This document shows positions 1-4,810 of a stretch of 5,251 nt of DNA, in pieces; the first letter of the stretch is position 1, and each line of letters begins with the position of its first letter. Source of the DNA: Bacteroidaceae bacterium (lineage in GTDB: Bacteria > Bacteroidota > Bacteroidia > Bacteroidales > Bacteroidaceae). Under the pieces are notes generated by a model that saw nothing but the letters and a program-made list of their open reading frames with translations, was not told the DNA's origin and did not search any database. The stretch is taken from NCBI GenBank assembly GCA_017557475.1, contig JAFYYO010000198.1, positions 1 through 5,251 on the forward strand, in the 5' to 3' direction. A program made the position numbers and the translations under genes.

Positions 1-213
1 AAGCCTTTCGACATCTATCTGGAAGTCGGAATGGGCTGCGACATCTATCTGCCTTACTTCAAGTTGATTCCTGAACTCAAGTTCTGCTTCGGCTTGATGG
101 ACATCATCCAAAAGGACAGAAGCGACCTCATCGACGGCACTCTGCTGAAGTACACCAGAGCCGTCAACGGCGGTCACAGCAAGATGATTGTCCTAACCTT
201 CAACTTCGAATAA
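1..213 (+). CDS. porT: PorT-like outer-membrane beta-barrel protein, C-terminal part (5' end outside window)
   Basis: The frame is open from the first base and ends at TAA 211-213, giving the last 70 residues of a longer protein; the ATG at 31 is internal, not the start. Visible features are alternating hydrophobic and aromatic strands (DIYLPYFKLIPELKFCFGL) and a final strand MIVLTFNFE ending in an aromatic plus charged residue, typical of outer-membrane barrels. The pattern of a fixed 'YLPYFK.IPELKF.FGL' strand followed by a closing strand matches what I recall of the PorT/SprT family, which is needed for the type IX secretion system that exports proteins across the outer membrane in Bacteroidetes. 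The identification rests on memory of the family and only a third of the protein, so another porin-like barrel remains possible. The lipoprotein gene starts two bases after the stop, so the two are probably cotranscribed. Confidence 0.72.
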   Translation, partial: KPFDIYLEVGMGCDIYLPYFKLIPELKFCFGLMDIIQKDRSDLIDGTLLKYTRAVNGGHSKMIVLTFNFE

Positions 214-215
214 CC

Positions 216-1154
216 GTGATACGCAAGTCTTTTCTCATTCTTCATTTCTTCATTCTTTCATTCTTCTTTGCTTCTTGCCATAAGACCAGCGAAGACCTGA
301 ACAGCATTGCTTACGAGCTTTGCCAGTACATCCCCGACCACGAACTGCTTGAAAGGTCGAAGGACTATATGACAGAGGACTTCTATGCCTTGCTCGATAC
401 GATGTTCAACCTCCCAGAACACGAGGCGATGGACCACGAATGGCTTCACTATTTTGTTACAGGTAATGGCGGCACAATAGCAGACTACGAGGTAGATACA
501 GTTGAGCTGAAGGACAAGACTCATGCCATTGCCATTATCAATGTGCGTCAGAAATGGGAAGATGGTTCCTTATGCGATGAAGACATTGAAAAGCACAGGC
601 TTTATATGGAGAAGGTCGATGGTAAATGGCTTATGTCGGACTTTGACGAGCACAAGCAGGACTGCGTCAACTACATTGCCATCTGGCGAAAGGAAGAGGC
701 TCTGCGGCAAACAATAAGCGATTATCTCGTAGAGAAGATTGGCTCAAGCTATTTGCAGGGAGACATCAGCATACCCGTTTTGATGATTGTCGCGACAGAA
801 GAGAACAGCCCAGAACAGGTTAAGGTGTGGGGCGATTTCTGGGTGTTCAACTATGACATCGTGGGTGATACGCTCAAGACAGTTTCTGGAGGCAACCACT
901 CAGGCTGCATGGATATCGCAAAAGACGGCGACAAGTTGCAAGTGAAGCGTTTCGAGCAGACAGAAGACGGAGCTGGCAACGAGGCAAGTGCCAAGCGCAT
1001 CTTTGCCGACCACTACGACATCTACCAGAACATGCACGCCAATCAGGATGTTCGCGAAGCCGTTCGCAAGGAGCAACTGCAGCAATACATCCAGAAGCAC
1101 GACTTGCAAGTAAAGTGCTATCAAGACTATGGTTGGGCTGCTGTAGAACTCTAA
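216..1154 (+). CDS. Conserved Bacteroidales lipoprotein of unknown function, two-domain
   Basis: The product is 312 residues with a lipoprotein signal peptide: Arg3-Lys4, a hydrophobic stretch 5-18 very rich in Phe, Leu and Ile, and lipobox F-A-S-C with the acylated Cys at 21. The start is GTG at 216, two bases after the upstream stop. It is the only candidate that keeps the signal peptide, because the next in-frame ATG is Met52. Residues about 25-150 (ending near a 'DGKWLMSDFD' strand) look like a small NTF2-like or DUF3828-like fold, a tentative reading. Residues about 160-312 form a second domain with 'VWGDFWVFNYDIVGDTLKTV', 'SGGNH' and a C-terminal 'YQDYGWAAVEL', a combination I recall from uncharacterised gut Bacteroidales proteins. 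It probably sits in the periplasm or on the outer membrane. Its place behind a porT-like gene suggests shared transcription but no specific job. Function unknown. Confidence 0.88.
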   Translation: MIRKSFLILHFFILSFFFASCHKTSEDLNSIAYELCQYIPDHELLERSKDYMTEDFYALLDTMFNLPEHEAMDHEWLHYFVTGNGGTIADYEVDTVELKDKTHAIAIINVRQKWEDGSLCDEDIEKHRLYMEKVDGKWLMSDFDEHKQDCVNYIAIWRKEEALRQTISDYLVEKIGSSYLQGDISIPVLMIVATEENSPEQVKVWGDFWVFNYDIVGDTLKTVSGGNHSGCMDIAKDGDKLQVKRFEQTEDGAGNEASAKRIFADHYDIYQNMHANQDVREAVRKEQLQQYIQKHDLQVKCYQDYGWAAVEL

Positions 1155-1190
1155 TTTCCTGTCCTAAGCAGAACACATAACAGCATACTT

Positions 1191-1355
1191 CTATTTCACT
1201 TCATGCTTGTTGGCCGTTTCCTCGATGGCTTCATCGTGACCAGTAAGGGCAGCAAAGGGAGCAAACTGCGCAGCTCGCTGAAGCATCGACATTTGCGGAT
1301 GCTTCTTGGAAACATGGTGAGGCAGTTTAATTATGTCTTCGTAAGCTTCATTCAT
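1191..1355 (-). CDS. Small YolD-like protein, partner of Y-family polymerase
   Basis: Reading the minus strand from ATG at 1355 to TAG at 1191 gives 54 residues beginning MNEAYEDIIKLPHHVSKKHP and continuing with QMSMLQRAAQFAPFAALTGH, then DEAIEETANKHEVK. The block 'I-x-LPHHVS-x-x-x-P-x-M-S' followed by 'RAAQFAPFAALTG' is the conserved N-terminal core of YolD-like proteins, which in Firmicutes and Bacteroidetes are commonly encoded beside UmuC/DinB-type polymerases. Here it lies 37 bases downstream of the polymerase stop on the same strand, which fits exactly. YolD-like proteins are often about twice as long; the second half is absent and no continuation is visible past the stop, so this is either a short natural form or a truncated one. 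The biochemical role of the family is not established; a regulatory or accessory role in translesion synthesis is inference from context. Confidence 0.85.
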   Translation of the reverse strand: MNEAYEDIIKLPHHVSKKHPQMSMLQRAAQFAPFAALTGHDEAIEETANKHEVK

Positions 1356-1392
1356 AAGCAACAACTCTAATCTATAAACTCTACATTCTTAA

Positions 1393-2841
1393 CTAAGCCT
1401 TGTGCCCTCCTATCTGCTTGTTGCGTTCTTTTGCGGTAGCGCCTTCTGCATAACTCGTACCTTTCAGGATGGAGTTCTTGCCGAATTTGTGTTTGATATT
1501 GATAAGAGCTTCTTGCATTCTGCGCTCCTTTGCCCGCTCTTTTTGCTTGGTCTGCTTCGCCTTTTCGATGGCCTCGTAATCGGTAAAAAGGTCGAGCTGA
1601 AGCCCCCCTCCAACCTTCCCCCGAGGAGGGAGGATTTCTTCAATGATATGATTCGTCGATAAATTCAAGCGACGGATGAGAAGGTCCTTATTAACAATCT
1701 TGTCGTACAGACGCATGACCGCATCGATTATCTCTTTGCTCGAGGAGCTGTGACTGGCCAGATTGGCAGTTCCGTGAGCATGTTTGGGCACAGGTCTGCC
1801 GTAATGATCCATCACGATTTCGCCTTGATACTTTGACGCTATTTCCGGTCTTGTCAGACTTTCGCGGTCATAACTGATAGTGAGTACCAGTTGATCGGTC
1901 ACAAGACGCTTTTCCACGAGTTCGAGGCTCATGGCATCGGCCATCTCCATCACAACGTTTCTTGCCTTTTCGAAAGTATAAGGTTCCGTCAAGACCTGCC
2001 CGCTACTCATCGAATTGGTCTCTGGTCGATAAGCTTTAACGAGGTCGATGGTGCAAGGCTCCCAGCCCCAAGCGTGATCTATGAGCAGCTCGGCATTCAC
2101 TCCAAAGAGTTTGTAGAGCAGATCCTCATTGTCAACCGACTGCCTGGCCACTTTTCCCATCGTGTCAAGGCCGTATTGAGAGAGCCGCTCAGCAATGCCT
2201 CGCCCCACTCGCCAAAAGTCCGTAAGAGGACGATGATCCCAGAGTTTCTGCCGATACGACATCTCATCCAGCTCGGCAATGCGAACGCCGTCCTTGTCCG
2301 CAGGCATCTTCTTGGCCACAATATCCATCGCCACTTTGGCGAGATACATATTCGTGCCGATGCCAGCAGTTGCAGTGATACCCGTCTGTTTCAGCACATC
2401 TCGAATGATGGTTATGGCCAATTCGTGAGCCGTCTTCTTGTAAGTCGCCAGATAATCCGTGACATCCATGAAGACTTCATCTATGCTATAAACGTGGATA
2501 TCCTCAGGCGCAATGTATTTCAGGTAGACATCATAGACCTTGCAACTCACCTCGATGTACTTCGCCATTCGCGGCGGAACAATGATAAAGTCGATGCCTC
2601 GGGCCTTTTGATACACTTCGAAGAGTCGCGCTCTACCTGGAATGCCCAGCTTCTTCAAGGCTGGAGAGACGGCGAGACAAATGGTCTTCTCCGTTCTGCT
2701 TTCGTCTGCGACCACAAGTCTTGCGGTAAGCGGATCGAGACCTCGTTCCACGCATTCTACGCTGGCATAGAACGACTTGAGGTCGATAGCGATATACTGT
2801 CGATTCTTGCTGGTCATCTGGTTTGACGAAGAACTTGTCAT
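1393..2841 (-). CDS. Y-family (UmuC/DinB-like) translesion DNA polymerase
   Basis: The product is 482 residues, longer than DinB (about 350) and UmuC (about 420). The palm/fingers begin with 'YIAIDLKSFYASVE' (catalytic Asp20, steric-gate Tyr25). The second catalytic motif is 'YSIDEVFMD' (Asp121, Glu122), followed by 'TATAGIGTNMYLAKVAMDI' (156-174), a helix-hairpin-helix thumb near 205-235 and a little-finger domain to about 385. The C-terminal tail is basic and ends 'GATAKERNKQIGGHKA', typical of the Bacteroidetes/Firmicutes group. All catalytic acids are present, so it should be active in error-prone bypass of damaged bases. The ATG at 2841 overlaps the stop of the upstream AlkZ-related gene as ATGA; Met9 (2817) is a possible alternative start. 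Residues 403-414 (PPRGKVGGGL region) are encoded by a GC-rich repeat-like insert described separately. UmuC versus DinB naming is uncertain, so no symbol is given. Confidence 0.95.
   Translation of the reverse strand: MTSSSSNQMTSKNRQYIAIDLKSFYASVECVERGLDPLTARLVVADESRTEKTICLAVSPALKKLGIPGRARLFEVYQKARGIDFIIVPPRMAKYIEVSCKVYDVYLKYIAPEDIHVYSIDEVFMDVTDYLATYKKTAHELAITIIRDVLKQTGITATAGIGTNMYLAKVAMDIVAKKMPADKDGVRIAELDEMSYRQKLWDHRPLTDFWRVGRGIAERLSQYGLDTMGKVARQSVDNEDLLYKLFGVNAELLIDHAWGWEPCTIDLVKAYRPETNSMSSGQVLTEPYTFEKARNVVMEMADAMSLELVEKRLVTDQLVLTISYDRESLTRPEIASKYQGEIVMDHYGRPVPKHAHGTANLASHSSSSKEIIDAVMRLYDKIVNKDLLIRRLNLSTNHIIEEILPPRGKVGGGLQLDLFTDYEAIEKAKQTKQKERAKERRMQEALINIKHKFGKNSILKGTSYAEGATAKERNKQIGGHKA
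1601..1633. repeat. GC-rich C-tract/G-tract repeat-like element inside the polymerase gene
   Basis: A run of six C plus 'TCCAACC' leads into an imperfect inverted repeat at 1614-1633 (ccttccccc / gaggagggagg). Strand composition changes abruptly from the surrounding coding sequence. It encodes the Pro/Gly/Arg-rich piece LPPRGKVGGGLQ just before 'LDLFTDYE', a site where related polymerases, as I remember them, go straight into the LDLF motif. Aligned without gaps against 4216-4248 in trmB it matches at 20 of 33 positions, mostly the C tract, the G tract and the closing GGGAGG. It is probably a copy of a short interspersed repeat tolerated in frame; that interpretation is inferred. Confidence 0.6.
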
Positions 2842-3509
2842 CCTACAAGCTTCAGTATCTCTCTTTCAGTTGCGAAAGGCAGAATCTTCTTGAGCTGGCT
2901 GACGATTCTCTCGAAAGAGGCTTCCGGAGAGCGTTCGCACGCACAAGCCTCCTTGCCATAAAGCGCTTCTGGGGTGTTCAGCAACGACCAACCCCAGCCG
3001 TATTCCCTACCCCGTTTGTCCCTGGGATACACGAAATCTTCCGTGACGATTCGAGTCGCCATTTCCAATCGGGTGATGTATCCGTCGAACTTCGAGCGCA
3101 TACCTTTCCCGTTGAAACCGCAAGCCTGCCTCAACTGACGAGTGATAAGGCTGCCAGTTGTCCTGAGCGTATCGAGGATAGAGCCTTCTATCGAGTCGCT
3201 CTCGGGCTGGGGAAACTTGCTTCTTCGGTAGTTACAGAAGTCGGGCCACCACGCTTTGCTGATGAAGCCCGCTTTCTTGTTGAAGAACTTTCCGTAGAAG
3301 CAAGGCATCTCGGTCACTATCTGACCTTTCCACTTCCACAGCGGCCAGTCCCAACCGCCATCAGAAAAGACCACATAGCGACAATCCTCATCGACAATCT
3401 CTTCTGCCGAGAAGCCATAAATACCGCTATCCAGCAAGGGCAAGAAGCCAATCTCGTCGATAAGATTCATCAGCTCCGCAGCAGAGCCGATGCTGGGGAA
3501 TCTACTCAC
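2838..3509 (-). CDS. AlkZ-related winged-helix DNA-binding protein (putative DNA repair)
   Basis: The product is about 223 residues, roughly half the length of E. coli AlkZ/YcaQ, the interstrand-crosslink DNA glycosylase. Visible features (numbered from the GTG at 3509) are an N-terminal helix 'ELMNLIDEIGFLPLL', a tryptophan-rich patch WDWPLWKWKG (53-62), 'YGKFFNKKAGFIS' and 'WWPDFCNYRR' near 72-96, and a likely winged helix at about 109-133 (SILDTLRTTGSLITRQLRQA) followed by basic 'GKGMRSKFDGYITRL'. This layout matches proteins annotated as AlkZ-related that I recall beside Y-family polymerases. I see no clear Q-x-Q catalytic motif, so glycosylase activity is not shown. The start is uncertain: GTG 3509 overlaps the rubredoxin stop by 8 bases, TTG 3515 by 14, and the first ATG (3470) would cut conserved sequence. 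The TGA overlaps the polymerase ATG by four bases, implying translational coupling. Confidence 0.8.
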   Translation of the reverse strand: MSRFPSIGSAAELMNLIDEIGFLPLLDSGIYGFSAEEIVDEDCRYVVFSDGGWDWPLWKWKGQIVTEMPCFYGKFFNKKAGFISKAWWPDFCNYRRSKFPQPESDSIEGSILDTLRTTGSLITRQLRQACGFNGKGMRSKFDGYITRLEMATRIVTEDFVYPRDKRGREYGWGWSLLNTPEALYGKEACACERSPEASFERIVSQLKKILPFATEREILKLVG

Positions 3510-3660
3510 GAGCAAAATGGTCTTTGCCGACTCCGCACAGCGGGCATTCGAAGTCTTTAGGCACCTCAGTCCAAGGAGTGCCGGGTTCTATGCCGGCTTC
3601 GGGCAGTCCGAACTCGGAATCATACACCCATCCGCATACATCACAAACATACTTTGCCAT
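3502..3660 (-). CDS. Rubredoxin
   Basis: ATG at 3660 to TAG at 3502 gives 52 residues, the usual size of a rubredoxin. The iron-binding cysteines are in place: C6-V-C-D order 'YVCDVCGWVYD' (Cys6, Cys9) and 'FECPLCG' (Cys39, Cys42), with the family-typical 'GIEPGTPWTEVPKDF' between them. It is a cytoplasmic one-electron carrier with a single Fe(Cys)4 centre; in anaerobes rubredoxins commonly supply electrons to rubrerythrin or to oxygen- and peroxide-reducing enzymes. The partner is not visible here. It is the first gene behind the promoter at 3730-3760, with a leader of about 60-65 bases, and its 3' end overlaps the start of the AlkZ-related gene, making it the head of the polymerase operon. 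It is too short to be caught by many ORF length cut-offs. Confidence 0.96.
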   Translation of the reverse strand: MAKYVCDVCGWVYDSEFGLPEAGIEPGTPWTEVPKDFECPLCGVGKDHFARE

Positions 3661-3729
3661 AACATTAACAGATTAAAAGGTTAAAAGTTCAAGAGTTTAA
3701 AGCCCTTTCGGGATGTCTCGTTTCGCCTA

Positions 3730-3760
3730 CAAAGTTACGAATAAGCGAGCGAAATACAAA
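3730..3760 (-). promoter_or_regulatory. Proximal Bacteroidetes promoter for the rubredoxin-polymerase operon
   Basis: On the minus strand TTTG (3760-3757) is followed by exactly 19 bases and then TAACTTTG (3737-3730). This matches the Bacteroidetes primary sigma consensus, TTTG at -33 and TAnnTTTG at -7, at every fixed position. Transcription would start a few bases downstream, near 3722-3726, leaving a leader of about 60-65 bases to the rubredoxin ATG at 3660. The sequence just before the ATG is AT-rich with no Shine-Dalgarno, as is common in this phylum. Confidence 0.75.
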
Positions 3761-3818
3761 ATAAAAACGAAAGTTTTTTTATTTTTATTTCCGAGTGGGA
3801 GTAATTTCGACCGTAGGT

Positions 3819-3850
3819 CAAAGATACGAACTTTTCTCTAACCCCACAAA
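3819..3850 (-). promoter_or_regulatory. Distal Bacteroidetes promoter match upstream of rubredoxin
   Basis: On the minus strand TTTG (3850-3847), 20 bases, then TATCTTTG (3826-3819): a second complete match to TTTG-N19-21-TAnnTTTG. Transcription would begin near 3811-3815, inside a small inverted repeat GACC-gta-GGTC (3809-3819), which could be an operator or simply chance. It would give a leader about 90 bases longer than the proximal promoter. The 22-base palindrome array starts 78 bases further upstream. AT-rich surroundings make one chance match more likely, hence the lower confidence. Confidence 0.55.
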
Positions 3851-3927
3851 TATCTTCGCCATAAAAAACCTTAAAAAAGTTCAGACACCAAAGGTCGTTA
3901 AAAAAGAACCCCTGTGAAGTTGCAAAA

Positions 3928-3993
3928 CATAACGTGTTATGTTGGGCATCATAACGTGTTATGTTGGCAATCATAACGTGTTATGTTTGCCAA
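3928..3993. repeat. Three tandem 22-base repeats, each carrying a CATAAC-gt-GTTATG palindrome
   Basis: The identical 14-mer cataacgtgttatg occurs at 3928-3941, 3950-3963 and 3972-3985, so the period is exactly 22 bases. Each 14-mer is an inverted repeat of six-base arms around a central gt. The eight bases after each 14-mer vary (ttgggcat, ttggcaat, tttgccaa). A 22-base period places the sites on nearly the same DNA face, two helical turns apart, which suits cooperative binding of a dimeric regulator. A small tandem-repeat expansion with no function is the alternative. Spacing rules out CRISPR. The array lies 35 bases past the trmB stop and upstream of both rubredoxin promoters. Confidence 0.9.
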
Positions 3994-3994
3994 C
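3963..3994. repeat. 32-base nested palindrome around the third repeat unit
   Basis: The outer arms GTTGGCAA (3963-3970) and TTGCCAAC (3987-3994) are perfect reverse complements and enclose the inner CATAAC (3972-3977) and GTTATG (3980-3985) arms, with one T-T mismatch between the two levels and a two-base centre. Fourteen base pairs could form in a cruciform or, with a few inner pairs opened, an RNA hairpin in the trmB 3' untranslated region. There is no T-tract on the minus-strand side, so it is not a standard intrinsic terminator. Confidence 0.7.
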
Positions 3995-4027
3995 TACACG
4001 AGAGTAGTTTTCCCTCGACCCACGAGT

Positions 4028-4810
4028 CTATTGATGCTTCTCGCAGCCACTTCGCTTTTCGCGGCTGTAGGAGCGGTATTCGTCGAGCGGTATCTCAACT
4101 TCTGGCTCTACAAGTGGCGAGCCTTGATGAAGCTTGAAACAAAGGTACTTGATGTCGATGCCGCGAGCTCGCCACATGCTTTCGTAGTAGGTTTGGATAG
4201 AAGAAGCGGCCCCCCGGACCCCCTCTGTCTCCCCCCTAGAGGGGGAGGAACCATAAAGATTACGAGTAGAAAGAAGCGCTTCAATACCATTCGCCTTCAG
4301 CAACTCCTCAGTATAAGTGAAGAGAAAATTGGAGTCGGTCTTGAGATGAACGAGTCCTCCGTCCTCGAGGAACTGCCTGTATCGCTCTAAGAAATAGGTA
4401 CTTGTGAGTCGCTTCGTGACTTTCTTCATCTGAGGGTCCGAGAAGGTGAGCCAGATTTCGCTGACTTCGTTTGGGGCAAAGAAACGCTGGATGAACTCGA
4501 TATTCGTGCGAAGGAAGCCTACATTCTTCATGCCTGTCTGCAACGCCTCCTTTGCTCCCGTCCACATTCGCGCGCCTTTGATGTCGACGCCGATGAAGTT
4601 CTTGTCTGGCGTCTGCTTCCCAAGTCCGACAGTATATTCGCCTCGACCGCAGCCGAGTTCAAGGACGATGGGGTTCTCGTTGTGGAAGAACGCCTCGTTC
4701 CACTTGCCTCGAAGCGGGAACTCCTCTTGCATAGTGGCTGCCATCGGGCATTCCACCACAAGCGGATTCTCGGCCATTTCGGCAAATTTGGCAAGCTTTC
4801 CCTTGCTCAT
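4028..4810 (-). CDS. trmB: tRNA (guanine-N7-)-methyltransferase
   Basis: The product is 260 residues and uses S-adenosylmethionine to methylate N7 of G46 in the variable loop of tRNAs. The Rossmann methyltransferase core shows motif [11 protein letters not shown] (50-59), the acidic ribose-binding motif [12 protein letters not shown] (Asp76), TNIEFI (102-107), the tRNA-contacting motif TFSDPQMKK (Asp125; the Bacteroidetes counterpart of the proteobacterial PDPWPKKRH) with KRLTS after it, and HLKTDS (155-160). The protein continues with '[20 protein letters not shown]', typical of this phylum's TrmB. Residues about 188-201 ([13 protein letters not shown]) come from a GC-rich repeat-like insert in a surface loop that is short in the homologues I recall. 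The ATG at 4810 directly follows the TAG of the upstream gene with no gap, so the two are probably one operon and translationally coupled. Confidence 0.96.
   Translation of the reverse strand: MSKGKLAKFAEMAENPLVVECPMAATMQEEFPLRGKWNEAFFHNENPIVLELGCGRGEYTVGLGKQTPDKNFIGVDIKGARMWTGAKEALQTGMKNVGFLRTNIEFIQRFFAPNEVSEIWLTFSDPQMKKVTKRLTSTYFLERYRQFLEDGGLVHLKTDSNFLFTYTEELLKANGIEALLSTRNLYGSSPSRGETEGVRGAASSIQTYYESMWRARGIDIKYLCFKLHQGSPLVEPEVEIPLDEYRSYSREKRSGCEKHQ
4208..4248. repeat. GC-rich C-tract/G-tract repeat-like element inside trmB
   Basis: The plus strand shows two C-tracts followed by a stem: ctccccc (4229-4235) pairs perfectly with gggggag (4241-4247) around the loop ctaga. It resembles the element at 1601-1633 (20 of 33 positions identical over 4216-4248, no gaps), lies on the same strand, and also encodes a Pro-x-Arg-Gly string (SPSRG here, PPRG there). 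It stands out in composition from the rest of trmB and keeps the reading frame open. The reading is a mobile or amplified short interspersed element; proof needs a genome-wide copy count. Confidence 0.65.

Larger units (their letters stand above)
3661..4027. other. Gene-free region between trmB and rubredoxin
   Basis: No convincing gene lies here. The right part (3928-3994) holds three palindromic 22-base repeats just 3' of trmB; the middle and left are strongly AT-rich with A and T runs (for example 3770-3790) and contain two minus-strand promoter matches. A minus-strand open frame at 3735-3974 reads through the repeats and A/T runs and resembles nothing. I see no intrinsic terminator with a clean T-tract behind trmB. 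Confidence 0.8.

Noticed and set aside
1891..2826. Plus-strand open frame of 311 codons
   Set aside because: It is fully antisense to the polymerase, whose catalytic motifs are intact; the translation shows no recognisable motifs.
2823..3560. Plus-strand open frame of 245 codons
   Set aside because: Antisense to the AlkZ-related gene and rubredoxin; composition is that of a shadow frame.
3735..3974. Minus-strand open frame of 79 codons
   Set aside because: It runs through the palindrome array and A/T runs, covers both promoter matches and has no protein-like features.
3982..3989. Plus-strand TATGTTTG as a promoter -7 box
   Set aside because: No TTTG lies 19-21 bases upstream and no plus-strand gene follows.
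3928..3993. CRISPR array
   Set aside because: The repeats are 14 bases with 8-base related spacers and no cas genes nearby; they are a short tandem repeat or operator array.
3992..4009. Hairpin AACTAC/GTAGTT as a terminator for trmB
   Set aside because: The six-base stem has a short T run only on the plus-strand side, where no gene ends; on the trmB side there is no T-tract.
3983..4390. Plus-strand open frame of 135 codons
   Set aside because: Mostly antisense to trmB, which has a full set of family motifs.
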